Shown here in pieces: positions 48,601 through 55,470 of a DNA stretch of 64,000 nucleotides; the stretch's first letter is position 1; the number at the start of each line of letters is the position of its first letter. The DNA lies in contig OX235277.1 in the NCBI GenBank assembly GCA_944472155.2, forward strand, positions 41,556,758 through 41,620,757, read 5' to 3'. Made by a program: the position numbers and the translations under genes. Origin of the DNA: Trichobilharzia szidati (Eukaryota; Platyhelminthes; Trematoda; Strigeidida; Schistosomatidae). The notes beneath the pieces were generated by a model that did not search any database, was not told where the DNA came from, and saw nothing but the letters and a program-made list of their open reading frames with translations.

Positions 48601-51597
48601 TTCGTTTATAGCTTCCCGAGGTCCCCAACCAGCCTGCCTGCCAGCCAGCCTACATCTCCCTACCACATGACTCGAACCAACTGTCAAAAATTTCATGGGT
48701 TGATGGCAGGTTTTGGTTTGACCACCTTTTACTCTTTTCTAACCCAGCCCTATGTCAACTAACATTGCTTGTCGAGGAGGGTGATTGGTGGGTGTATGAA
48801 GCACGTTTCCTACCCAGCTCATTCGATGTGATTTCATAACCTCGTCGACTGGCTTTCCCTCCACTCTACGCCTAACCTCAGTCTTAGTCATCGTATTATA
48901 CCACTTAACACGAAAAATAGAACGCGAACATCTGCTTATTAAGTGTTTCATTTCGAAGGTTTTTTTTCGTACTGCACTGAGGTCATTAAAATTAACCTTC
49001 TAACTGCGAGTCTCACACTGGCACGTCTGTCTGTCTGTTTTCGACATAGAACTTTGCACATATGTGCGGCAGTTCAAGTCGCCACACTCCATGTAGCACA
49101 CAAAGCAAGAGAAGAAAGTAGAACAAATCCCTAATAGAGACAGCAAACAGAGGTGTGAGACAAAGGAATAGTAATAACGGAGAACAAAACAGTTTCATTG
49201 GAAATTATAAGTCACAAGGAGTGGATGCATCTGCGCTACTCATGGAGAACGATCACTTTGAGCCATATCACCAATTGTCTCCAGCCTTCATTGGTTTCTA
49301 CCGTCCCGAGGACCCCAACCAGGAAGCCAGTCTATACCTTCCTACATGGCTTAAACCAACTGTTGTGGATTTCATTGACTGCTGATGTCATGTTTTCGTT
49401 TGACCACCACTGGTTAACCCTTTTTCAACCTGACCCTATATCAGTTAACGTCGCCTGTCGTCGAGTAAGGCAATGACTGGGCGTGCGTAACACATGTCCT
49501 AACCATCTCACTCGATGTAACTTCACAGCCTCGTCTATTGATTTCCCCTCTTTACTTAACAGTCGACGCCTAACCTCAATATTGCTCACCTTATTATACC
49601 ACTTCACATGGGGCGAGATAGAACGCAGGCACCTATGATCAAAGACAGCTAATCTTTTCATGTCTTCCACTCTCAATGGTCAGGTCTCAGAGCCATAAAG
49701 GAGGACGCAGCGGACTGATGAGCAGTACACACGCCCTTTGGTCGACAGCCAACAGGATATCACGTCTACACCAGAGGCGGAGTAAACTGGCATATGCGAA
49801 AGTAGCCCTCTGTATCCGTGCTGAGAATTCGTCAGAGATCAACCCGTTGGGGCTGATGGTACTTCCAAAATAAGTGAAGCGGTCAACGTGCTCTACCACT
49901 TCACTTCCTATTTCTAATCTAGGAGTCAGTCCTGTAACATCATACATTTCGCGGGAGCGAATCGCATGCCAAACATTCGTAGATTGCAGCTCAAGGTGTT
50001 TAGAAGACTCTGCTCTATTTTGTCAGCGTCCTCGCCTAGAAGGACTATATCATCTGCATACTCTAAGTCAACGAAATTACACCCTGGTAACAAGTCAATC
50101 CCTGAGTCTCCGAAGTGAGTTAGGGTTAAGTCCATTAGTACATCTATGATGGAACTGAATAGAAGTGGGGATAATGGGCATCCTTGACGGACACCACTAG
50201 TCGTCACCACTTCAGATGACAACTCGCCGTAAACCCTCACCTGGCTGCATGAGTACGAGTAGAGTGCCTTAATCAGTGCAATGTATTTTCTCGGCATTCC
50301 CTTTACTTCCAAGCATCGCCAGAGAACCTCTCGGTCGACAGAATCGAATGCCGCCTTTAGGTCAAGAAATATAATGCTTGTTGGACGCCGGTAGGAATGC
50401 CTATGTTCTAGAATCTGTCGAAGGGTGAAGATATGATCAATACACCCTCTTTCTGGCCTAAAGCCTGCCTGGTTTTCTCGCGTTTCTGCCTCTGGCATTG
50501 ATTTATTTCTTTTTAACGAACGCCAACACTTTGACGATTACTGAAGACGGACATTGTGTTATTCGATTGGTGATGAAGTTTAAGACATTGGGTGTTGTTT
50601 TTGAGTCTTAGTGGGAAAATCACCCATCAGTCACTGAGATGATACATGCAGCTGATGAGTCCTGAAGAGAACAAATTGCGCATCCCGGTCTCGAATCCTA
50701 GTCACTATCAACCAAATATATAAAGTGGGCTTGTAAACTCTTTCATATAGATATTAGTTTGTATCATAAGAAAGTGACGTGCGTCGGTGGCACAGCGGTT
50801 AGAACGCTCGCCGACCGTGCACATGATCCGGGGTTTGATCCCCGGCCACGAACGCACTCCTTTACCTCGCTAAGCCAGAAATAATGCTGGTCAATAGGAA
50901 AGGTTGGGCATGAGGCTGGCTAGCAACCCTACCCTTTAAAATTAAACACTGCTACAGAAACTTCAAGCAACTAGCTTGAGGCCCTATGTTCCACTGGGAA
51001 CTTGAAGGACTCCTTTTAAATTTTCCTTTTTGTAATTAATTAATTATTTATAACATTTATGTGATTCAAAAATAGTTTCACATTTTCTCTCGGTACATTT
51101 CAGTTAAAGCATCTGACGATACAAATACAAATGCAGATTCTCTGTCTACAATCGATAGCGCCATAAACAAAGTATTATCACGTATCAATAAAGGCAAAGA
51201 TATTCATATCGGCTCTGTTCTACAAGAAAGATTGAGTGGTTGTGTCAATGGAAAAGATGCTACAGCAATCGACTATGATGTAGATATTGATTCCTCACCG
51301 CCGGCACCGCCAACACATATTGTCGAAGAGTATCGATGTCCTGTTGGATTGCCTAGAAGAAATCTTGTCGCCATATCACCAACTGTCTCGTTTACTGTGA
51401 AACCAGTTCAGAGTAGTGTACCGCCATCATCATCGACAAAGAGAGATTATTCATCAATAATCATAGAAGAGCATGATGATGTGTCGACGAACAGTGTGTC
51501 TGCTCAAGATGATTGTACTATAATTGATGTTCATACAAGTGGGGAGAAGAAAAAGAAGCATAAAAATAAAAGGAGAAAGCAGGACACACAGGAGTAA
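33485..51597 (+). CDS. Unknown four-exon protein, 441 residues, probably nuclear
   Basis: Coding exons 33485-33801, 36485-36549, 45421-45870 and 51104-51597 join with matching phases (2/1, 1/2, 1/2) and no internal stop. The start ATG gives MEALLAYVDVPPDCRDAIPL; it follows an acceptor and a 20-base leader, though the frame stays open further upstream. Residues 1-105 are mixed and may be folded, with NILFARLPDS and RLPFLRFSVRK. Exon 2 is charged. Exon 3 starts with a helical-looking stretch (LENTIKNLNDKIDNFGSQLT), then a long Thr/Pro/Ala/Ser/Lys-rich part with ten threonines at 185-194. Exon 4 contains PPAPPTHIVEEYRCPVGLPR, acidic-Ser regions and ends in a very basic KKKKHKNKRRK (about 426-436), a likely nuclear localisation signal. 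I do not recognise the family. The phase agreement across large repeat-filled introns makes the gene model strong; the function is unknown. Confidence 0.82.
33986..36209 (+). mobile_element. RTE-like LINE (family 2) in intron 1, with 11-bp duplication
   Basis: The insertion lies exactly between two copies of aatattaactg (33975-33985 and 36210-36220). It holds a 5' region of unknown origin, a long RT frame (34708-35862) and an AT-rich 3' region ending in an AAATA-type tail. The endonuclease is absent, so it is internally deleted or composite. It is in the same orientation as the host gene. Confidence 0.85.
34708..35862 (+). CDS. RTE-like reverse transcriptase, N-terminally truncated
   Basis: The frame is open for 384 residues. 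From about residue 30: CGCIDHVFTLRQLLEHR, VVFLDIRAAFDSLDR (block A), SGVRQGCPISPFLFNFAIDD (block B), LEYADDIVLLCD (catalytic YADD, block C), and the thumb to VYLGSCVSAGGGVTDEISNR. The C-terminus is VFDHRCLRRIACVRWHHRV, SEVRRRV and WWLGHVLRMSSQRLP, ending shortly after GTGWKRRRGGQS. The endonuclease domain is missing upstream, and the first 25-30 residues are probably not native. The polymerase residues are all present, making this the best-preserved LINE RT here. The class is RTE-like; SR2-type schistosome elements are the likely relatives. Confidence 0.85.
   Translation: MHNPSVLDFNEILTTIIIPCTVKGSPRSINCGCIDHVFTLRQLLEHRYTYWSPTIVVFLDIRAAFDSLDRTVLWNCLLERGVPEKFVNILKALYRNTSGRVRAYNQLSPLFSTNSGVRQGCPISPFLFNFAIDDILESALKDVREGGVDLLPGDRLFNLEYADDIVLLCDSMQAAQIALNQLAISVCKYGMCFAPSKCKVLLQDWQEPVPALTLAGEPLEVVDKFVYLGSCVSAGGGVTDEISNRIMKARVAYINLSHLWRRRDVSLAVKGRVYNASVRAALLYACETWPLRAEDVRRLCVFDHRCLRRIACVRWHHRVSNSEVRRRVFKHSVDHHSLSVVIWKHRLWWLGHVLRMSSQRLPYRSLFASPGTGWKRRRGGQSMT
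36485..36549 (+). CDS. Exon 2 of the unknown nuclear protein
   Basis: This 65-nt microexon encodes PEKVETKEDTEKVKDQSNET between acceptor cttttag and donor gtgagt. It completes the split Glu codon of exon 1 and leaves one base that, with exon 3, makes an Ile codon. Confidence 0.75.
36670..36910 (+). repeat. tRNA-headed SINE family B
   Basis: Head gagtggtccagcggtagaac (box A) and ccgggattcaatccccgg (box B), then cctcgctaagctg, the aaggttgggtatgaggttag segment, actgctacggaaacttcaa and the tail ccatgttccacatggaac. It lies in intron 2. Confidence 0.8.
37330..38140 (-). mobile_element. RTE-like LINE (family 2), 5'-truncated
   Basis: The minus strand reads EISARIQKVRAAFANLHHLW, VYCPAVRSVLLYGSETWPIR, then VFDHRCLRSLSHVRWYNKVS and NVEVRRRV (frame 38121-37813), followed by a broken C-terminus and a 3' region ending in cagacagacag near 37340. 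Confidence 0.78.
38480..40061 (-). mobile_element. Penelope-like element with inverted termini
   Basis: Ends 38485-38650 and 39885-40055 are inverted copies (gattcagcaaagagactctt; tacaatcgcatata; ttatattccgtgaggaaatt). The minus strand between them keeps LEEELNLLRKIMRN, a GIY-YIG remnant (VLSKRVKEHYPV) and the tail SFYKAKNDLPKSLRIRFNCV and ALLIEIEKPDLCIQKKFVQ. The RT is not present. A family-A SINE is inserted at 38671-38930. Confidence 0.72.
38671..38930 (+). repeat. tRNA-headed SINE family A with inverted ends
   Basis: Box-B-like GGGTTCGAACCCC is followed by the family body. The left end 38671-38712 is an inverted copy of about 38842-38886 (ggttctctaactgtgatatc ... gatcaactcgtg). The box-A part is lost, because the left inverted end joins directly to the segment after box A. 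Confidence 0.72.
40062..40071 (+). repeat. Target-site duplication, left copy
   Basis: acatttcaat here and at 41278-41287 flank the SL-headed retrocopy exactly. Confidence 0.9.
40072..40107 (+). other. Spliced-leader relic (36 nt)
   Basis: Starts aaccatcatg and ends tgatttattgcatg. Aligned without gaps to the known 36-nt Schistosoma mansoni spliced leader (from memory), 30 positions agree. The six differences, at positions 5, 9, 11, 16, 17 and 29, are all transitions. It includes the terminal ATG of the leader, and what follows is not the SL-RNA donor (gtaag), so this is a spliced product and not an SL gene. Confidence 0.85.
40393..40719 (+). pseudogene. RTE-like LINE endonuclease N-terminus
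   Basis: The frame starts MSFLATREKVCVGTWNLRTM, the typical EEP endonuclease opening (the Asn of WN is a catalytic-site residue), continues with EELGICESRWNGSGL (Glu metal ligand region) and SGHPKDYHEHTEGVAIVMSP, then stops at 40719 by frameshift. The sequence soon jumps to the RT C-terminal region. Confidence 0.8.
40790..41275 (+). pseudogene. RTE-like LINE C-terminal fragment
   Basis: Frames read YGSETSCIPKGTLNKLHTFI, IRWSEKISKKDLWERTNPAG and GCATNMQEEIEVDWPYSE, equivalent to 20230-20640. A frameshift before the GHTLRKPS motif and further stops make it non-functional. The 3' end is ccctatgttcctctaggaac, then a short AAT tail. Confidence 0.75.
41413..41597 (-). repeat. tRNA-headed SINE family B, subfamily with attached repeat
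   Basis: On the minus strand from 41597: gtgagtcggtggcacagcgg (box A), a box-B-like GGGGTTCGATCCCCGG, then a direct jump to the segment also seen at 17770-17880 (ttgcaggccgaccattgata). Confidence 0.7.
41591..42260 (-). mobile_element. Penelope-like element endonuclease fragment
   Basis: Minus-strand blocks in order: LNEELKIIRE, a FASSMCV segment with a degraded GIY-YIG (GASYKG-like), then the frame 41839-41591 reading MSEGQTRSIRGSVLAHPVNS and EHKFGVNTAFKIIYRIPIYL. The last block matches 63548-63901. Stops and frameshifts are present. Confidence 0.7.
42421..42755 (-). repeat. tRNA-headed SINE family A with perfect 45-bp inverted ends
   Basis: Bases 42423-42467 and 42664-42708 are exact reverse complements. 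The minus-strand interior has box A (TGGCTTAATGG), box B (GGGTTCGAATCCC) and the hammerhead-like core (ctgacgaagagttcc, aggacgaaac, gctgtcc). Confidence 0.85.
42840..44215 (+). mobile_element. Penelope-like element, RT C-terminus plus endonuclease
   Basis: Frame 42893-43120 holds HWYMDDIIVICDKP (RT catalytic YxDD) and NNDGLPFLDVLITR, a typical PLE end of RT. After frameshifts come STLTGQYLNYHGYCPLQYKK and a frame at 43309-43584 with TILSCKPSQHLNDSV. Next is the GIY-YIG domain YIGRTHRSLQVRATEHIPKW (43562-43804) and ETGHKVDFNNAFKP. This is the most complete PLE coding region in the window, but it needs at least three frame changes. Confidence 0.8.
44236..45300 (-). mobile_element. RTE-like LINE (family 1), 3' half
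   Basis: Minus-strand reading: GLAGCLLSPMIFLI (degraded block B), LDSADDICLTSHKLEDMQ (block C with ADD), EVMKIPGQEQQQQQTTISIN, GRNLKEATSFTYLP, IKARIGKARQAFITLKSVWR, VLLYGSQTWCVMKS, KIRWPEKISNRDLW-like and LRKPSNDITRQAL. The 3' end at 44260 is followed by an ATT-repeat tail. Several frameshifts; no complete ORF. Confidence 0.8.
45421..45870 (+). CDS. Exon 3 of the unknown nuclear protein (low complexity)
   Basis: Opens after acceptor tttcaag with EVEPCLENTIKNLNDKIDNF, then the basic-proline segment NPKPSRPRPRK, a polythreonine run encoded by an (ACT)n microsatellite (about 45591-45620), and Ala/Pro/Thr/Lys-rich sequence up to donor acag|gtaatt. It leaves one base that joins TT of exon 4 to form Val. 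Confidence 0.8.
45591..45620 (+). repeat. (ACT)n microsatellite in coding sequence
   Basis: About ten ACT/ACC units encode threonines 185-194 of the unknown nuclear protein. Unit changes would alter length without shifting frame. Confidence 0.9.
46318..46873. repeat. Foldback repeat with long inverted arms
   Basis: Bases about 46514-46654 (tttttgattggacactgg ... tcacagtgcactgtga) are inverted at about 46739-46873. In addition, the spacer 46654-46737 is an inverted copy of 46318-46402 (ttagatggttggaggtaatc ... gtcggcaaggcg). The structure is therefore an inverted pair of one longer repeat with part of the interior rearranged. It has no coding content. Confidence 0.8.
47222..47405 (+). repeat. 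tRNA-headed SINE family A
   Basis: Box A TGACTGAATGG, a degraded box B (gggctcgattcctgg), then gcgtactgatgaagagtcc, actaggatgaaacagctgtc and gatctctctaactggtg. Core GAAA is retained, with GGAC changed to GGAT. Confidence 0.65.
47475..47807 (-). repeat. Solo LTR (gypsy type)
   Basis: About 333 bp sharing end-to-end homology with 52002-52308, 53799-54126 and 62205-62521. On the minus strand the LTR starts near TGCGGTGACAGCTGTC and ends GTTGTTACA, with TATAAATAT and a nearby AATAAACGATC. No internal element is next to it. A clear duplication was not seen. Confidence 0.75.
48180..48380 (+). repeat. Sm-alpha-like repeat with decayed hammerhead
   Basis: Contains CTGACGA (48308-48314), gttc, a loop, ggct and gaac, in the order of a hammerhead ribozyme core with substitutions. 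It ends in atcaaccaaatata and cttgtaaattcctt, shared with 50700-50745. Schistosome Sm-alpha satellite/SINE repeats are known to encode hammerheads. The GAAA box is GAAC here, so cleavage is not expected. Confidence 0.5.
48400..48960 (-). mobile_element. RTE-like LINE (family 2) fragment
   Basis: The minus strand holds CSRSIFRVKWYNTMTKTEVR and SHRMSWVGNVLHTPTNHPPR, equivalent to the C-terminus of 49015-50505, then the 3' region. It is truncated and diverged, and lies directly upstream of the next copy's 3' end. Confidence 0.65.
49015..50505 (-). mobile_element. RTE-like LINE (family 2), RT half
   Basis: The minus strand runs from inside RT to a 3' end with cagacagacag near 49030. It has one long intact frame (50498-49926), a frameshifted thumb (49947-49687) and the C-terminal frame 49676-49425 (VFDHRCLRSISPHVKWYNKV, then GHVLRTPSHCLTRR). 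Frameshifts make it inactive. Confidence 0.82.
49926..50498 (-). pseudogene. RTE-like reverse transcriptase core
   Basis: 190 residues without a stop: ENQAGFRPERGCIDHIFTLR, IIFLDLKAAFDSVDREVLWR (block A), SGVRQGCPLSPLLF (block B), LEYADDIVLLGED (catalytic YADD) and MRFAPAKCMMLQD. The catalytic aspartates are present. The frame breaks after the palm, and the N-terminal endonuclease is absent. Confidence 0.85.
50560..50760 (+). repeat. Sm-alpha-like repeat with decayed hammerhead
   Basis: Has gcagCTGATGA (CTGATGA at 50652-50658), gtcc, tgaaga, gaac, aaattgcgcatc and ccgg. The layout matches the schistosome hammerhead core, including the short GCGC-type stem III, with about four substitutions, one of them in the GAAA box. 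It is followed by atcaaccaaatatataaa. Confidence 0.55.
50779..51012 (+). repeat. tRNA-headed SINE family B, best-preserved copy
   Basis: Head gtgcgtcggtggcacagcgg and ttagaacgctcgccgacc, box-B-like ggggtttgatccccgg, then cctcgctaagccag, aaggttgggcatgaggctgg, cactgctacagaaacttcaa and the tail ccctatgttccactgggaac. The middle and tail match the 5' untranslated region and the 3' terminus of the family-1 LINE. Confidence 0.85.
51104..51597 (+). CDS. Exon 4 (last) of the unknown nuclear protein
   Basis: Follows acceptor acatttcag. Encodes SLSTIDSAINKVLSRINKGK, the Pro-rich SSPPAPPTHIVEEYRCPVGL, an acidic/Ser segment (SIIIEEHDDVSTNSV) and the basic C-terminus KKKKHKNKRRK before TAA at 51595. The frame is intact. 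Confidence 0.82.
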
Positions 51598-51997
51598 TAT
51601 TTAAGTATCATTTCTTGTGTATTCATCAATTATACAATAATACGGATTTGATGACTTTGTGCATACTTTTTGTACATATCTGTTTTTTCTTTCTTTTTAT
51701 ACATCGACATCTGTTCTCCACATTTATATATACATATTCATTTCGACTTCTCCTGCATATTCTCTCTCTTTCTGTATGTGTATTATAGACTAATTTGACG
51801 TAATATATCTTTATATATATGTATCTATGTAAGTATACGCTAATATAACCAATATTCTTAGGCACAAGATATTTTCTGAATTGTTTGAAATTTTCGCCGC
51901 GTTGAGTAGTAGTATATTCACCATTAGTGTCCCAAAAGGACCTGGTGGGTGGGTAGACTTTGGTCTTCCAGTCGAGATCGAAATATTCTCATGTGTG
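51598..51997. other. 3' flank of the unknown gene
   Basis: AT-rich sequence probably including the 3' untranslated region. No clear AATAAA was found near the stop and no repeat is recognised. Confidence 0.4.
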
Positions 51998-52001
51998 TGG
52001 C

Positions 52002-52308
52002 TGTAACAATAGAAGACAAGGGCCAGGCAACAGATCGTTTATTAAGGAAATCAAAGCATATTTATATATTTTCATGTACATTATTATAGATTAGTTAAGC
52101 AAACAAACACAGTCTTCTGATTGGTAGTTTCTCACTTAAAGTTAATCTTTCATCTCTTTGTAACTGTTTCTTGAATGCCTACGCAAAGTTTGCTGTGGTC
52201 GGTTTTTGAATCAGTCTTGTTCATATTTTCTCACGACCAATCTTGAGAACGTAAATATTGACGTCAATTACTGTCTACCAATTTGGCTAGTAGACAGCTC
52301 TCACCACA
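52002..52308 (-). repeat. Solo LTR with 4-bp duplication
   Basis: 307 bp, TGT...ACA termini, flanked by tggc (51998-52001 and 52309-52312). The minus strand has TATA-like and AATAAA signals near its 3' part. Same family as 53799-54126. Confidence 0.85.
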
Positions 52309-52429
52309 TGGCTACGCGTTCATAGCCTCTGCCTTTATGCGGTGGGGGTGGGTGATCCTCACACGATAGAGTGGAAGTGTCAGTGTGTCGCATGATATCA
52401 TCGTGTGTGTGCGTGTTTGGTGGAGGTGG

Positions 52430-52635
52430 ACACGGTGGAGGTCATCATGAAGTGAATGTTGACATTTGGGAAACACTGGCTTCCGTGACTTCTCGGATAT
52501 GTACTACGAATGTCATCTTAGAGTCTTGCGTGCCAGTCTTAGTTTGCTTGCCATGAGAGTGGAGTGGTAACATGCAGAGGTAGTCAGTCCATGGTGTGGC
52601 ATCGTGGGATAAAGTGACTACTGTTGGAACATCAG
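52430..52635 (+). mobile_element. RTE-like LINE (family 2) 3' fragment
   Basis: Broken frames read FGKHWLP and LLGYVLRMSS, then cagaggtagtcagtccatgg, equivalent to 35730-35870 of the intron-1 copy. Only the C-terminal end remains. Confidence 0.55.
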
Positions 52636-52639
52636 AGGC

Positions 52640-53330
52640 TCTAATTAGAATTCTAAATGAGCCTAGAGTTAGGGTGGCATTTAAACCAACCAACTCTCTC
52701 AGAGATAAACTTTATTGCCTTAAGGACCCGATAGATTCAATTAAGAAAAGTCATATAAAATTTACGAAATACCATGTAATGACTGTGAGGTCAAACTAGT
52801 AGGTCGGGGTCAACTAGGTTATTGGAGCATAAAAAATTAGCTAGACCTAGAATGATTGATCCTGTTAAGTTAAATCACCTAGAAAAAAGCTCAACCATTG
52901 CACTGCATTCACTTGCATGCAATTACCACACAATAGGTTGGTTGGGACAGGGTGAGAGTATTAAAAAGTAATATAGTTAGGTGGAAAGAGAAGGAGATTA
53001 ATCACTGAAGCTTTGTTTATCGATTCAACATCGCACACGCGCAATCGGAATAACGCAACGCCTATACCGGAGATATGGAAAGTGGCAGCAAACAATAAGG
53101 GAAGAGGGAGAGGAAGAAAAATATATATAAGATGAATTATGAACCTATGAGACTAAATTAGTGAGTAATTATTTATGCTCGAAACCTTTTTATCCAGTCG
53201 TTAATAATACTGCATCTGCATCACTGCATGACATGTGAAATAAACTTATCTAATATGGAATTACACTTTACCAAAGTGCCCAAGTTCTACACTTACATCA
53301 CTAAGATATTTTAATGTGTAAGTTGAGGGA
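52640..53330 (+). mobile_element. Penelope-like element 3' half
   Basis: Frames read IRILNEPRVRVAFKPTNSLR, a degraded GIY-YIG (agtaggtcggggtcaactag), NLARPRMIDPVKLNHLEKSS and TIALHSLACNYHTIG. The PLE terminal repeat in inverted form follows (gctcgaaacc, then aagtgcccaagttc near 53276). Same subfamily as 20820 and 62710. Confidence 0.65.
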
Positions 53331-53578
53331 TTCCTGCGATTAAAATCAGACGACTCACAAGTTTGACATGTAATAAAATGACATTGATACTTCCATACTT
53401 TTATAGGGGTAGGTAAACAGCTGTTTCTTTCGGTGTAGTAGAAGCTTCGTTTCTACGGTTTGGTAACTACTATGAGCTCCACTTAAATGTAACACTTGTT
53501 ACTTTTTAAGCGATTTTGAAACTTTATAGAATTGTTCTCATTAATAAATTTGAATAGAGCAAGAACGGCAAAGAATGT

Positions 53579-54693
53579 ACCAGGATAATCTGAGCTCATG
53601 TTTTTATTTTGATTATTTCGTGGATTCTCCTCAACTGGCTGAATACAACCTAAACAATACCAAAATTTTAAATTAAATTAAAGATCCGAACATACATCTT
53701 TTTTTTTGCAATGATAATGATTAACTGATTGGAACTGAGAGTAACACTGATTAGGAATAAAGTAAGTTGCTGAATAATTAAGAGTGGAAAGGATCGACTG
53801 TAACAACAACAGAAGACAAGGGCCAGGCAACAGATCATTTATTAAAAAGAACAACAGATATTTATACATTTTCATGTACATTACTATAGATTATTGTAAG
53901 CAAACAAACAGTCTTCTGATTGGTGGTTTCTACCTGAACGTTAATCTTTCATCTCTGTGTGGTCGTTTCTTGAAGTTCAGATTATCTATCTGCAAATTGT
54001 TTACGCCTACGCAAAGTCTGCTGTGGTTGGTTGTTGAATCAGTCTTTGTTCTTATTTTTCTCACGACCAATATTGGGGACGTAAATTACTGTCTACCAAT
54101 CTGGCTAGCAGCCAACTCTCACCACACGACTATTTACAGAAGAACTGCATGACTAAAAGCGTGGAAACAAAAGGACAGAGTTCAACATATGTTTTGTGGA
54201 TAGGAATAAAGTTCAACTCGGAAGAGTATAAAAAGGGTAATAGGTTGCGTAACTGCAGAAAAACAGTTTTTTTTTATAAAATAAACAAGAAAGAGGGGCG
54301 TAGGGTGAGTTATGTTTAGCCGAAAAGTTTATTTTATAAAAGCGTGTTTTTCTGTGGTTACGTAACCTATTACTCGTTTTATACTCTTCCGAGTTAAACT
54401 TTATTTCTCTACCCACAAAACATCTGTTGATCTCTGTACTTCTGGTTCCAAGCTAACTCATGCAGTTCTTCTGTAAATAGTCGATCCTTTTCAATCTTAA
54501 TTATTCAACAACTTTATTCCTAACCAGTGTTACTCTCAGTTCCAATCACTTAATCATTATCAATGCAAAAAAGAAGTATGTTCGAATCTGTAATTTAATT
54601 TATAATTTTGGTATTGTTCAGGTTGTATTCAGCCAGTTGAGAAGAATACACGAAATAATCAAAATAGAAAACATGAGCTCAGATTATCCTGGT
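53579..54693. mobile_element. Large foldback element with an LTR in its left arm
   Basis: Terminal accaggataatctgagctca is inverted at 54673-54693. The arms continue inward to about 54290 (left) and 54330 (right), leaving a loop of about 40 bp. Without the LTR the element is about 780 bp, nearly all of it hairpin. Similarity covers the whole arm with scattered differences. No transposase frame was found, so it is a foldback or MITE-like element. Confidence 0.85.
53799..54126 (-). repeat. Solo LTR (328 bp) with 4-bp duplication
   Basis: TGT...ACA ends, flanked by cgac (53795-53798 and 54127-54130). The right arm of the surrounding foldback keeps the uninterrupted target (tagtcgatcc at about 54479-54488), which confirms the insertion boundaries. 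The size fits LTRs reported for Boudicca-type schistosome gypsy elements, from memory. Confidence 0.9.
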
Positions 54694-54899
54694 TTTTAAA
54701 CGTCGATTTGATGTCTATTCTATCGGATGACAAGCGATTGCATGGGTGAATAGCTTTACAGGTTTTTGTCATATTCTTTGGAGAGTACTGAAGCATATGA
54801 GCTGCAAACTGCTCCTTCTGTTTGTCCAGCATGTGTTCTCCACATTCATGTAAATTTGTATTGGTAATCAGAGATGAAATAAAAGTGACATTTGTTTTT

Positions 54900-55240
54900 A
54901 CGAGTTGATCACAGGATTGATATCAGTTAGAGAACCACTGAAAAACACGGAGTACTGGACAGCTGTTTCATCCTAGTTTGGGAATCATCGGCAGTAAGCA
55001 CCCACCACTGGGGTTAGAACCCAGGACCTTCCGGTTACAAGGCTAGCTAGCTCGTAGACCATTCAGCCACTAGGACCCGATTCAATAGCCAGTGCATGAA
55101 TTCTAACTTCTACCAATTCGTGATATTTAGCGCGACCCCAACCATTGTCGTTGGTGGGACATCCATCCACACACGTGACATCTAATTGCACCTCACTGGT
55201 CACGACTTCTCACTAACTGATATCAATCCGTGATCAACTG
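54900..55240 (-). repeat. tRNA-headed SINE family A with inverted ends
   Basis: The minus strand has box A (TGGCTGAATGG), box-B-like GGGTTCTAACCCC and the family body. The ends 54900-54936 and about 55208-55243 are inverted copies (gttgatcac ... gatatcagttag). Confidence 0.75.
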
Positions 55241-55384
55241 GTAAAAAAACGTAACTAACCCTTACAAACCAAACTATAGAAAAAGTGACATTTGTCAACT
55301 TTAGTTAAAGACCAGCTATATATGAGGTACAATGTCTATTCGGCACCTAATTTCATCACAGATCTTGTTGCTCTTGAAGTCATG

Positions 55385-55470
55385 TTTTCGGAAGAAAGCT
55401 GTCCAGTACTCCCAGGTTTTCCTGTAACCAATCAACCAAATCCCAACAAACCAATACTTGAATTAATCGG
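55385..55470 (+). repeat. SINE family A 3' fragment
   Basis: agctgtccagtactcccagg followed by aaccaatcaaccaaatccc matches the 3' part of the 42421 and 62545 copies. Confidence 0.5.

Larger units (their letters stand above)
33465..51597 (+). other. Transcribed region of the four-exon unknown gene
   Basis: The span runs from the first supported splice acceptor (ctttgttttttttag-type run ending at 33464) to the stop at 51597. Introns are 33802-36484, 36550-45420 and 45871-51103. All have GT-AG ends: donors gtgagt, gtgagt and gtaatt; acceptors cttttag, tttcaag and atttcag. The introns hold LINEs, SINEs, PLEs, a solo LTR and foldback repeats. Confidence 0.75.

Noticed and set aside
50779..50855. 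tRNA gene
   Set aside because: Box A and box B are present, but the stems do not form a full tRNA and the head is attached to a repeated SINE body.
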